Shown piece after piece: positions 16,229 through 24,718 of a stretch of 64,000 nt of DNA (within the stretch, counting starts at the first letter, position 1; every line of letters starts with the position of its first letter). Below the pieces are notes generated by a model. It was not told the DNA's origin. It was given only the letters and a program-made list of their open reading frames with translations, and did not search any database. Position numbers and translations under genes: made by a program. The stretch is from Acidobacteriota bacterium (GTDB taxonomy: Bacteria > Acidobacteriota > Holophagae > Holophagales > Holophagaceae). The stretch is taken from the NCBI GenBank assembly GCA_016213735.1, contig JACQZU010000014.1, forward strand, positions 429,500-493,499. Reading direction: 5' to 3'.

Positions 16229-18356
16229 ACTCCGGCGTCTTGGTCGGGGGACGCCCCACGAAGATGTCTTCCAGGAAGCGGATGAGGTTCGTGGAATTGT
16301 CCGCAGTCACCGTGGCGGTGTGCGCGATCGCCGCGGGGGTCTCGAAGGCCGGGGGCCTCCCGGCCGCGTTCAGGTCCGGCTGGGTCACGCTGTCCATCCC
16401 GTGGGGCCCGAACTTGGCCAGGACGCTGTCGTTGTAGTCCCGGGACTGGAAGGTCAGGGTGTCCGCCACGCCGGGGGTCCGGGTTTCGATCGAATGCCAC
16501 TGGACCTGTTGGGTGTCCCGCAACCGGGGGATCCAGAACCCGCCGGGGAATTCGAAGCTGGCCCGGCTGTATCCCCCTGGAACCGGGAGGTCCGTGACCA
16601 CGGCGTCGGGGAGGAGGTCCGCGAGGGGGAGCATGGCGGGGGGAGAGTTGATGGCCGGGTTCCAGAACACTTTGCACTGGGTGAATTTCGTGAAGTTGCC
16701 GTTGTAGGCCTGCACGTCCAGCTGGCCCACGTCCTGAGGCCCCCAGGTGCCCCCGGCGGGCGACAGGAAGGCGAAGGGCGACGCGTTGCCATAGCCCAGG
16801 TCCATTCCCCCCGCCGGCATCCCGTTGAGGGTGAAGGTGTCGGGGGCACCGTCGACCATGAACGTACCCCGGCCGAAGAGGGCCCCCGCCCCGGAAGGGG
16901 CCATGGCCGAAACGGAAAGGGGGACGCTTCCCTGCGCGTCCCAGGCGGAAGCGTTTTCGCCGGCCAGGACCTTCCCTCCCTGGGTGAGATCCACGTTCCG
17001 GAGGATCTTCATCGCCTGGGGGACGACGACGGGGAAGCTGACCCGCTGCAACCCCACGTCGTACATGCCGGGAGGAAGGTTCATGGACCAGGCCCCGTTG
17101 CCCCGGTAGCCCAGGGTCCGGCAGAAACCGCGGGTCTTGTTGTAGGCGAAGACGTTCACCTCCTGGTGGCCGTCCACCAGGCCGGAGAAGGTGCCCGACA
17201 GCGTGTTCAAGGGCGCGGTGCTGAGGGTGTCGGTGTCGAAGGACCTCAGCCGTACCGAGAGGTTCCGGTTCACCTGGGCGCCCCCTGCTTCCGACGGAGC
17301 ACCGGCCGCGGCGTCCAGGTCCCGGACGGTGGCCCGCACCACCTGGGTCAGGGCCTCCACCACAGGACCGCCCTTGTAGGCCAGGGCCACGCCGAACATG
17401 CCCGAGGGATCCTGGAGCGTGAAAGTGTAGGTTCCCCCGGTTCCGGTGATCGTCTGCCAGGGGGCGTTCGCATCCCCGTCCTGCACCGCCGCCCAGGTGG
17501 CGTTGGTGGCGGTGTCGGCCACCTTCAGGGTGAGGGTCACCTGGGTCGTGCGCGCGCTCACGGCGATGGTGGTCTGGGCCGTGGCCGCCGTGCCGGCGGC
17601 GTTGGTGGCGGTGAGGGTATAGGTGGTGGTGGCCGTCGGGCTCACCACGCGGCTCGTTCCCGCCACGGGGCCGATCCCCTGGTCCAGGGAGAAGGCGGCG
17701 GCCCCGGTGGCCGTCCAGGCGAGGGTGCTGCTCTGGCCTGCGGTGATGGCGGCCGGATTGGCGGCGAAGCTCGTGATGGCGGGCGGCGGGACGACGGTCA
17801 CGGTGGCGGTGGCGCTGGCGGTGCTTCCTGCCGCGTTGGTGGCGGTCAGGGTGTAGGTGGTGGTTCCGTTGGGGGTGAGGACCTTGCTGGAACCCGAAAC
17901 CGTCCCGACGCCCTGGTCGATGTTCAGGGTCGTGGCCCCGGTCACGGTCCAGGAGAGGGTGGTGGAGCCGCCGGTGGTGATGACGGAGGGGTTGGCCGCG
18001 AAGGCGGTGATGACGGGCGGCGCGACCACGGTCACGGTGGCCGTGGCGGTGGCGTTCCCGCCCCCGTTGGAGGCGGTGAGGGTGTAGGTCGTGGTGGCGG
18101 CGGGACTCACACTCTTGCTGGTGCCGCTGACCGGGCCCACCCCTGGGTCAATGCTCAGGCTGTTGGCCCCTGACACGGCCCAGGCCAAGGTGGAACTGCC
18201 GCCGGCCGTGATGGTGGCCGGAGAGGCCGTGAAGCTCGAGATGCTTGGCGCGGGGGACGGAGGGGTGCCGCCGCCTCCTCCCCCGCCGCAGGCGAGGATC
18301 AAGCCGAGCAGGCACGCCCATACAAGGGCCAGGGGGGGAAAGGACCTCGACCGCAT
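16179..18356 (-). CDS. lipoprotein with three tandem Ig-like repeats
   Basis: A 725-residue surface lipoprotein. The signal peptide ends in a lipobox-like LILAC (Cys23), followed by a glycine run. Three tandem repeats of about 82 residues lie at residues 36-280, each with the pattern I(S/T)xF(T/A)AxPxxITxGxSxTLxW...TTTYTLTAxNxxG. This is a bacterial Ig/PKD-like beta-sandwich. The remaining 440 residues are a beta-rich domain without a recognised family (FAYNKTRGFCRTLGYRGNGAW, MNLPPGMYDVGL, SRDYNDSVLAKFG). The repeats probably act as a stalk displaying the C-terminal domain. Ligand and role are unknown. Confidence 0.8.
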   Translation of the reverse strand: MRSRSFPPLALVWACLLGLILACGGGGGGGTPPSPAPSISSFTASPATITAGGSSTLAWAVSGANSLSIDPGVGPVSGTSKSVSPAATTTYTLTASNGGGNATATATVTVVAPPVITAFAANPSVITTGGSTTLSWTVTGATTLNIDQGVGTVSGSSKVLTPNGTTTYTLTATNAAGSTASATATVTVVPPPAITSFAANPAAITAGQSSTLAWTATGAAAFSLDQGIGPVAGTSRVVSPTATTTYTLTATNAAGTAATAQTTIAVSARTTQVTLTLKVADTATNATWAAVQDGDANAPWQTITGTGGTYTFTLQDPSGMFGVALAYKGGPVVEALTQVVRATVRDLDAAAGAPSEAGGAQVNRNLSVRLRSFDTDTLSTAPLNTLSGTFSGLVDGHQEVNVFAYNKTRGFCRTLGYRGNGAWSMNLPPGMYDVGLQRVSFPVVVPQAMKILRNVDLTQGGKVLAGENASAWDAQGSVPLSVSAMAPSGAGALFGRGTFMVDGAPDTFTLNGMPAGGMDLGYGNASPFAFLSPAGGTWGPQDVGQLDVQAYNGNFTKFTQCKVFWNPAINSPPAMLPLADLLPDAVVTDLPVPGGYSRASFEFPGGFWIPRLRDTQQVQWHSIETRTPGVADTLTFQSRDYNDSVLAKFGPHGMDSVTQPDLNAAGRPPAFETPAAIAHTATVTADNSTNLIRFLEDIFVGRPPTKTPEFTLVNLVQAVTIRYYF
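17535..18250 (-). repeat. tandem repeats of about 246 bp encoding Ig-like modules
   Basis: Three direct in-frame copies within the lipoprotein gene, each encoding a unit that ends in (A/T)TTTYTLTAxNxxG followed by a threonine- and valine-rich strand. Units are similar but not identical, which suggests old duplications. Copy number could vary between strains through recombination. Confidence 0.7.
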
Positions 18357-18510
18357 AGAACACCTTGGGATGGTTGTTCCAAGATCCTCCCCTTGTCAGG
18401 TTCGCGCAAGGTTTCCGCGAGGAAATTTTGATCGGGGTGGAACCCTGGGGCGCTTGCCTCCCCTCCCCGAAGGAGCAAGCTGGGACCGGAGGCCCAGCCC
18501 GGGGGCGGTC

Positions 18511-19311
18511 ATGCTTCGATCCACGGTCCTCATGTGCCACGCGCCCATCGTGATTCCCGCCATCGCCAGGGGGGAGGCCTCGCGCTGCGAGGCCACCACC
18601 GCGGCCATGGCCCAGGCGGCGGCCCGCCTGGCGGCCTCGGGGGCCCGCCGGGTGGCTCTGCTGACGCCCCACGCCCCGCGGCACGGGCAGGCCTTCGGGT
18701 TCTACGGGGGCCCCACGGTCTCTGGGAATTTCGGCCGTTTCGGCGCCCGGGGCCTCCGGGTTGAATTCCCCGGAGATCCCGAGGCCCTGGCCGCCGTCTC
18801 CCAGGCCGCGGCCCGCCGGGGACTGGAACTCCATCCGGTCCATGGCCGGGATCTGGACCACGGGGCCCTGGTCCCCCTCTGGTTTCTTCAGGAGGCGGGC
18901 TGGCGCGGACCCGTGGCGGTGTACGGATTCCCCTGGCATGGGGGGGACTCCGGTCGGGTGGCGTTCGGCGAGGCTCTTGCCTCCGGCATGGAGCGCTTGG
19001 GCTCCCCCTGGGCCCTCCTCGCGTCCGGGGACTGCAGCCACCGGCTGACCCCCGGCGCACCCGCGGGCTTCGATCCCCTCGCCGCCCAGTTCGACCGGCG
19101 TCTCGTGGAAGCTGTGCAGGAGGGGCGGGAGAGCGACCTGGGCAGGGACCAGGCCGAGCTCCGGGAGCTGGCGGCGGAGGACGTGGTGGAGACCCTGGAG
19201 GTCACCTCGGGAGTGCTCGGGGAGGATCGGGCGGGACGGGAATTCCTTTCCTACGAGGGACCTTTCGGGGTCGGCTATTGCGTCGCCGTGCTGCAGGAGG
19301 CCCCCCCGTGA
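18511..19311 (+). CDS. amrB: AmmeMemoRadiSam system protein B (MEMO/LigB-like)
   Basis: A 266-residue protein of the MEMO1 family, related in fold to class III extradiol dioxygenases (LigB). Visible features include TPHAP (conserved His), SGNFGRFG, the HPVHGRDLDHGALVPLWFLQEAG segment with conserved His residues, and SGDCSHRLT. It overlaps the radical SAM gene by GTGA, the usual pairing in the AmmeMemoRadiSam set. The AMMECR1 component often found with the two is absent here as a separate gene. The biochemical role of bacterial MEMO proteins is unsettled. The ATG at 18511 matches the family N-terminus. Confidence 0.85.
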   Translation: MLRSTVLMCHAPIVIPAIARGEASRCEATTAAMAQAAARLAASGARRVALLTPHAPRHGQAFGFYGGPTVSGNFGRFGARGLRVEFPGDPEALAAVSQAAARRGLELHPVHGRDLDHGALVPLWFLQEAGWRGPVAVYGFPWHGGDSGRVAFGEALASGMERLGSPWALLASGDCSHRLTPGAPAGFDPLAAQFDRRLVEAVQEGRESDLGRDQAELRELAAEDVVETLEVTSGVLGEDRAGREFLSYEGPFGVGYCVAVLQEAPP

Positions 19312-20387
19312 AGCACCCCGCCCGCTGGTGGCGCGCGGAGTCCGGACGGGTCCGCTGCGAACTCTGCCCCCGCCTCTGCCTCCTCGCGGAGGGCCAGGCC
19401 GGCTACTGCGGGGTCCGGCACGCGGAGGGTGGAGCCCTGTTCACCGAGGTGTACGGCGGGCACGGCGGCCTCTGCGTCGATCCCATCGAGAAGAAGCCCC
19501 TCTACCACGTCCTTCCGGGCAGCCGGATCCTCAGCTTCGGCATGGCGGGCTGCGTCCTGGGCTGCGACTTCTGCCAGAACTGGCGGATGTCCCGGATGGG
19601 GGAGGCGGCCTCCCTTCGCGACGCCACGCCGGAGGGCATCGCGGAGGCCGCCCTGGCCTCGGGCTGCGAGGCCGTGGCCTTCACCTACAACGAACCCGTG
19701 CTCAGTGCCGAGTGGTGCCTCGCGGTGGCCGCGGCCGCCCGGGGGCGGGGCCTGCTCACGGCGGCCGTCAGCAGCGCCTATGTGGCCCCGGGGGCCTGGG
19801 GCGAATTCTTCGGGGCCATGGACGCCGTGAACCTGGACCTCAAGGCCTTTTCCGACGCCTTCTACCGCCGCCGCTGCAAGGCCCGGCTGGCTCCCGTGCT
19901 GGCGGGCATCGAGGCCGCGAAGCGCGCGGGCTGCTGGGTGGAGATCACGAGCCTCCTCATCCCAGGCGAGAACGACAGCGAGCGAGACCTGCGCGGGCTG
20001 AGCTGCTGGGTGGCCCGGACCCTCGGAGTCGAAACGCCCCTGCACTTCACGGCCTTCCACCCGGACTTCCAATTGCGGGACAAGCCGCCGACCCCCGTGG
20101 GGACCCTCCGCTGGGCGAGGGAGATGGCGATGGGGGAGGGCCTTCGGCACGTCTACACGGGCAATGTGCGGGACGCCGAGGGGGGAACCACGCGGTGCGA
20201 GGGGTGCGGGATGGAGCTGATCGCCCGGGACGGCTTCCAGGTGCGAACCCACCGTTTGCAGGATGGAGGGTGCCCCCGGTGCGGGCGGCGATTGTCGGGA
20301 ATCTTCAGTCCTGGGGAGGGACCAGGGGATCCCCGGCGAAGGCGAATTCCTCCACCGGGCGTCCTTCCACCAGGTGCTCCTGGATGA
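19308..20387 (+). CDS. amrS: AmmeMemoRadiSam system radical SAM enzyme
   Basis: A radical S-adenosylmethionine enzyme of 359 residues related to pyruvate-formate-lyase activases. It has the cluster motif [11 protein letters not shown] (CxxxCxxC), an N-terminal Cys-rich segment ([18 protein letters not shown]), FTYNEP and the C-terminal TAFHPDFQL. The start is the GTG in a 4-bp GTGA overlap with the MEMO-like gene. After the usual end of the family there is a zinc-ribbon-like module with two CxxC pairs (CEGCG and CPRCG). The final 27 or so residues, rich in P, G and R, overlap the convergent ferredoxin gene by 83 bp and may be non-functional read-on. The substrate is unknown. Confidence 0.88.
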   Translation: MKHPARWWRAESGRVRCELCPRLCLLAEGQAGYCGVRHAEGGALFTEVYGGHGGLCVDPIEKKPLYHVLPGSRILSFGMAGCVLGCDFCQNWRMSRMGEAASLRDATPEGIAEAALASGCEAVAFTYNEPVLSAEWCLAVAAAARGRGLLTAAVSSAYVAPGAWGEFFGAMDAVNLDLKAFSDAFYRRRCKARLAPVLAGIEAAKRAGCWVEITSLLIPGENDSERDLRGLSCWVARTLGVETPLHFTAFHPDFQLRDKPPTPVGTLRWAREMAMGEGLRHVYTGNVRDAEGGTTRCEGCGMELIARDGFQVRTHRLQDGGCPRCGRRLSGIFSPGEGPGDPRRRRIPPPGVLPPGAPG

Positions 20388-20676
20388 TCCGTTCCAGCAC
20401 CTCGGGGGTGCAGCTGTGGTACCAGGTGCCCTCCGGATAGACCAGGGCGATGGGGCCTTTCTGGCAGATCCGGAGGCAATTCACCTTGGTTCGGAAGATC
20501 CCACCCTCTCCGGAGAGGCCCAGCTCCGCCAGACGGCCCTTGAGGAATTCCCAGGAGGCCAGGCCCGTGGCCCGATCGCAGCACTTGGGGTTGGCCTGGT
20601 CGCAGCAGAGGAAAATGTGGCGCCGGAGCCGGCCGATCCCGAGGGACTCGGCGCGGGAAACGAGGGGGCTGTCCAT
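20305..20676 (-). CDS. thioredoxin-like (2Fe-2S) ferredoxin
   Basis: A 123-residue protein of the thioredoxin-like 2Fe-2S ferredoxin type. The Cys pattern is [11 protein letters not shown] near residue 24 and [10 protein letters not shown] about 40 residues later, followed by [11 protein letters not shown]. These supply four cluster ligands with extra cysteines. Proteins of this type carry electrons in the cytoplasm. Its 3' end overlaps that of the radical SAM gene by 83 bp, tail to tail, so the two mRNAs are antisense to each other there. It might reduce the radical SAM cluster, but only proximity suggests this. Confidence 0.85.
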   Translation of the reverse strand: MDSPLVSRAESLGIGRLRRHIFLCCDQANPKCCDRATGLASWEFLKGRLAELGLSGEGGIFRTKVNCLRICQKGPIALVYPEGTWYHSCTPEVLERIIQEHLVEGRPVEEFAFAGDPLVPPQD

Positions 20677-20776
20677 GGGGACGAGTATCCGCCCTCCGGA
20701 TCCGGGGGGGCATCGGAATTTCCCCCAGGATCCCCAGGCCTTCCGTGGAAATCCTGGAGGACCCCGCCCCGCGGCG

Positions 20777-23335
20777 TCACTCCCCCCGGAGCACGTCCAT
20801 GGGCTTCACCCTCAGGGCCCGCCAGCTCCCCAGCAGTCCCACCGTTCCCGTGAGGAGGGCGGCCAGGGCCAGGAGGGCGGCGGCCACGCGGGGGCTGGGG
20901 TTGGCGGGAAGGTCCAGCACGCGGGTGCTGTAGGCCCGGGCCAGGATCCAGGCCAGGACCGCCGCCCCCAGGGCGGCGCTGCCCCCGAGGATGAGGAACT
21001 CCCAGGCCAGGCTCGCGAGGAGCGTGTCCTGGCCGGCCCCCAGGGTGCGCAGCAGGGCCAGGTCCCGCTGGCGGCCCAGGCGGCCCGCCACCAGGCTCGC
21101 CCCCAGGACCAGGAGGGCGGAGCCCAGCATGAGCCCCGCCAGCGTCCGGGTCACCAGGGCCACCAGGTCCAGGACCCGGCCGATGCGCGCCGTCACTTCG
21201 CCCAGGTCCACCACGGTGAGGTTCGGGAAGCGGGTGGAAATCTCGGACTGGAGGGTGTTGCGCTCCCGGGGCGAATCCACCTCCGCCGCGGCGAACCACA
21301 CCGCCGGGGCCCCCTCCAGCAGGGAGGGGTGGAGCACCATGAAGAAGTTTGGCTGGAAGCTCTGCCAGAGCACCTTGCGCAGGCTGGTGACCCGGCCGCT
21401 GACCTCCCGGCCCTGGACGTCCAGCCGCAGGGTGTCCCCCACCCTGGCCCGGATGGCCCGCGCGAAGCCCTCCTCCAGGCTGATCTCGTCGCGGGGTTCC
21501 GGCCCCTCGGGCCAAAAGCGCCCCGCCACCACGCGTTCCGAATCCGACAGGCGTTTGCGCCAGGTGAGGTTCTGCTCCCGCGTCCGCATGTGGCCGCCCT
21601 CGTCCTCCCGCCGCTCCGGACCGCCTTCCACCGGATCCCCTCCCACCGCCAGAAGCCGTGCCCGGACCACGGGGGAGGCCAGGACCTCCCGCCCCGTGCG
21701 GCGGCGAACCAGCTCCTGCAGGGGGGCCAGCTGGGAAGGCTGCACGTCCACCACGAACAGGTTGGGCCGCCGGCCCTCCCCCCGCTGGGCGGCCAGGGGG
21801 GCCACCAGATCGTCCTTCACGAACTGGGTGGCCAGCACCAGGAAGACCGCGAGGCCCATGACCGACATGAGGAGCGCCCCCAGGGCGGGTCGGGCCCCCA
21901 GTTGCCCCAGGGCCAGCTTGAGGGGCAGGGGAAGGCGCTCCGCGCTCCGCCGGTAGAGCGCGATCAACAGGCGCGAGAGCCCCAGCAGGCCCAGAAGGAG
22001 CGCCGCCATCCCGGCGGCCGTGATCCAGCCCACCAGGGGGCTGGGGGCGTTGCGGAGGACCAGCAGCAGGGAGAGCAGGGAAGCGCCCAGGACGCAGAGA
22101 GGAGCCAGCCACCGGGCCCGCGGGCCGGGCCCCTCTTCCCGCAGCAGGGCCATGGGGCTGGCCTCGGCGAGGCGCACGAGGGAGGGCAGCACCGCCAGGG
22201 CCAGGATCCCGGCGGCGGCCAGGCTTTCGGGCAGGGGGGGCAGCCTCGGTCCGGCCTCCCGCAGGCCTTGGGGCAGCAGGTCCCCCAGGAGTCCCGGCAG
22301 CAGGCCTGCGGCCCCCAGGCCGGCCGCGAGCCCCAGGCCCGCGGCGAGGCAGAGCACCAGGAGGGTGGTGCAGCCGTAGACGGCGAGAGGCACCCAGGGT
22401 GCGGTGCCCAGGCAGCGAAGGATGGCGGCTTCCCGCATCCGCCCGTCCAGGTAGGCCCGCAGGATGGCCCAGGCCCCCAGGGTCGCCAGGAGCAGCGTGA
22501 ACAGCCCCAACTGCTGGATGAAGCGGTTGAGGTTGCGGATCGGCCGGGCCAGTGCCTCCGCGGCCTCCTCGTGGGTGCGCACCCGGAAGCCGCCGGAAGG
22601 CAGGCGGGACCGCAATTCCGCCGCGGCCGTGGCGGCGTCCCGGCCGGGTTCCAGGAGGATGAGGAAGCGGGAATTCAGGCGGGCCAGGCCCGTCACCAGC
22701 CCGGCGGCCCGGGCCTGCTCCAGGGTCATGTACACCCGGGGCCCCAGGGCGAAGGCGTTGGCCTGGCGGCTGTCGTCGGCCTGCACCACGGCCTCCACCG
22801 GCAGCACCAGGCTGCCGATCCGGAGACCCCTTCGTTCGCCGAGAAGCCGCTCAGGAGGGAAGTCCGGCGGCGCCACCTCGAGGCTCCAGGCCTCCGCCAG
22901 GGCGCGGTCCACCCACAGGCCCCGCCCCGGGACCCGCCCGGGGGAGGGGGGCGTCAGGTCCAGCCGACCTGCCAGAGGATAGGCACCGGCCAGGGCCCGC
23001 ACTTCCACCAGGCGGGTGGCGGGTGACTCCCCGGGGCCTCCGGCCATGCTGGGGAAGTCCACCACCAGGACGCTGGCTCCGAGGCCGGGAAGGCCCCGGG
23101 CCGCCTCCAGGGCCCCCTCCGGAAGCAGTCCGTTCCGGCTGAGGGCCAGGTCCGCGCCCAGGAGGGACCTGGATTCGGCCCGGATGCCCGCGAGAACCTT
23201 CCCCGAGAAGGCGTAGGTGGCGAAAAAGGCCGCGAAGCCCACGGCCAGGCAGAGGGCGATCATCAGGAGCCGGGGCCCCTGGCGGAGCGCCTCCCGCCCC
23301 GCCATCCGCAGGACGAAGGTCAGAGCGGGACGCAT
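20777..23335 (-). CDS. ybbP: ABC transporter permease, YbbP-like
   Basis: An 852-residue FtsX/MacB-type permease. It has an N-terminal membrane helix ([23 protein letters not shown]), a long extracytoplasmic domain, three helices in the first FtsX module (about 255-420), a pair of helices in the middle ([39 protein letters not shown]), a second extracytoplasmic domain and a final FtsX module (about 720-852). The arrangement, with an ATPase gene overlapping by 16 bp and a divergent tesA, is the same as the tesA-ybbA-ybbP locus of enterobacteria. The substrate is not known; export or release of lipophilic compounds has been suggested for this family. Confidence 0.9.
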   Translation of the reverse strand: MRPALTFVLRMAGREALRQGPRLLMIALCLAVGFAAFFATYAFSGKVLAGIRAESRSLLGADLALSRNGLLPEGALEAARGLPGLGASVLVVDFPSMAGGPGESPATRLVEVRALAGAYPLAGRLDLTPPSPGRVPGRGLWVDRALAEAWSLEVAPPDFPPERLLGERRGLRIGSLVLPVEAVVQADDSRQANAFALGPRVYMTLEQARAAGLVTGLARLNSRFLILLEPGRDAATAAAELRSRLPSGGFRVRTHEEAAEALARPIRNLNRFIQQLGLFTLLLATLGAWAILRAYLDGRMREAAILRCLGTAPWVPLAVYGCTTLLVLCLAAGLGLAAGLGAAGLLPGLLGDLLPQGLREAGPRLPPLPESLAAAGILALAVLPSLVRLAEASPMALLREEGPGPRARWLAPLCVLGASLLSLLLVLRNAPSPLVGWITAAGMAALLLGLLGLSRLLIALYRRSAERLPLPLKLALGQLGARPALGALLMSVMGLAVFLVLATQFVKDDLVAPLAAQRGEGRRPNLFVVDVQPSQLAPLQELVRRRTGREVLASPVVRARLLAVGGDPVEGGPERREDEGGHMRTREQNLTWRKRLSDSERVVAGRFWPEGPEPRDEISLEEGFARAIRARVGDTLRLDVQGREVSGRVTSLRKVLWQSFQPNFFMVLHPSLLEGAPAVWFAAAEVDSPRERNTLQSEISTRFPNLTVVDLGEVTARIGRVLDLVALVTRTLAGLMLGSALLVLGASLVAGRLGRQRDLALLRTLGAGQDTLLASLAWEFLILGGSAALGAAVLAWILARAYSTRVLDLPANPSPRVAAALLALAALLTGTVGLLGSWRALRVKPMDVLRGE

Positions 23336-24009
23336 CCCTCCCCCTGCAGGTCCCGGAGCCTTCCCCGCTCCAGGCTGAGACGGGCGTCCATGGCCAGGGA
23401 CAGGTGGGCGTCATGGGTCACCAGCACCAGGGTGTTCCCCAGGTCCCGGTGCAATTCCAGGATCAGGTCGAACACCTTCCCGGCGTTGGCGGGATCCAGC
23501 GAACCCGTGGGCTCGTCGCAGAGCAGCACCTGGGGCCGTCCCACCACCGCCCGGGCGATGGCCACCCGTTGGCATTCCCCGCCGCTGAGCTGCCCCGGCA
23601 GGTGCCCCATGCGGTCCGCCAGGCCGACGCGCTCCAGGGCCTCCCGGCTGGCCCCCAGGGGATTCCGGACCCCGGCGATCTCGGCGCCGATGGCCACGTT
23701 CTGCAGGGCCGAGAAGTGGGGGAGCAGGTGGAAGGACTGGAACACGAAGCCCAGGTTCCGGGCCCGGAAGGCCGCCAGTTCGCGCTCGTTGAGCGCGTCC
23801 AGGCGGCGTCCCGCCACCTCCACCCACCCGCCGCTGGGGCGCTCCAGGCCCGCCAGGAGGGCCAGCAGGGTGCTCTTCCCGCTGCCGCTGGGCCCCTGTA
23901 CCGCCAGGGAGGCGCCGGCGCGGAGGTGGAAGCCGAGACCCTCCAAGACACTGAGTTCCTCCCCCGAAGGGGACCGGAAGCGCTTGGAGATGTCAGAGAG
24001 ACGGATCAT
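23320..24009 (-). CDS. ybbA: ABC transporter ATP-binding protein, YbbA-like
   Basis: A 229-residue ATPase of the LolD/MacB family. It has Walker A GPSGSGKST, the Q-loop in FVFQSFHLLPHFSA, the signature LSGGECQRVAIARA, Walker B VLLCDEPTGSLD and the H-loop VTHD. The ATG at 24009 gives the usual N-terminus (IRLSDISKRF). It overlaps the permease gene by 16 bp, so the two form one transporter. The gene diverges from the esterase gene with 87 bp between them. Confidence 0.93.
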   Translation of the reverse strand: MIRLSDISKRFRSPSGEELSVLEGLGFHLRAGASLAVQGPSGSGKSTLLALLAGLERPSGGWVEVAGRRLDALNERELAAFRARNLGFVFQSFHLLPHFSALQNVAIGAEIAGVRNPLGASREALERVGLADRMGHLPGQLSGGECQRVAIARAVVGRPQVLLCDEPTGSLDPANAGKVFDLILELHRDLGNTLVLVTHDAHLSLAMDARLSLERGRLRDLQGEGCVPL

Positions 24010-24096
24010 GGTTCCGGAGATCGGCTCCAAGAAGCCTACTGGAGGGGCGGGGGGCCCGCATCCGGGAATTCTCCCCGCCTGCGTATCCTGGGGGAC

Positions 24097-24702
24097 ATGC
24101 TCCTGCAGCCTCCTCCGCCCTCGCTGGCCCGGCCGGCCCCAGCCCCGCAGGTCCGCACCCTCGTGTTCCTCGGCGACAGCCTCACCGCGGGCTACGGCCT
24201 CGGCCGTTCGGAGAGCTTCCCGAGCCTGGTGGGGGAACGGATCCGGGCCGCGGGATTGCCCTGGCGGACGGTGAACGCCGGGGTCACGGGCGACACCTCC
24301 GCGGGGGCCCTGGCGCGGATGGACTGGATCCTGCGGGAGAAACCGGACCTGATTTTCATCTGCATCGGCAGCAACGACGGCCTGCGAGGCCTGCCCATCC
24401 CGGAGCTGGAACGGAACCTCCGGGCGATCCTGGTCCGGGCGAGGCAGGGGGGAATCCGGGTCGCGCTGGCGGGGGCCATGCTTCCGGAGAACTACGGACC
24501 CGGGTACCGGGAGGCCTTCCGGGGCCTCTTCCCCCGCCTGGCCCGGGAGTTCCGCTGCCCCTTCCTGCCCTTCCTGCTGGAAGGTGTCGCGATGCAACCG
24601 GGGTTGAACCAGGCCGACGGCATCCACCCCAACGCCCAGGGAGCCCGGATCATCGCGGGGCAGGTCTGGAAGCTCCTGGAGCCGGAGCTGCGGAAGCCCT
24701 GA
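24097..24702 (+). CDS. tesA: arylesterase / thioesterase I, GDSL family
   Basis: A 201-residue SGNH hydrolase. Block I is FLGDSLTAGYG (catalytic Ser), block III is IGSNDGLRG, and block V is DGIHPNAQG (Asp and His of the triad). E. coli TesA is a periplasmic thioesterase and lysophospholipase. Here the N-terminus (LLQPPPPSLARPAPAP) is proline-rich and not a clear signal peptide. It lies divergent from ybbA as in E. coli and is followed 16 bp later by a penicillin-acylase-family gene. Confidence 0.92.
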   Translation: MLLQPPPPSLARPAPAPQVRTLVFLGDSLTAGYGLGRSESFPSLVGERIRAAGLPWRTVNAGVTGDTSAGALARMDWILREKPDLIFICIGSNDGLRGLPIPELERNLRAILVRARQGGIRVALAGAMLPENYGPGYREAFRGLFPRLAREFRCPFLPFLLEGVAMQPGLNQADGIHPNAQGARIIAGQVWKLLEPELRKP

Positions 24703-24718
24703 TGCAGGCGGAGAACCC

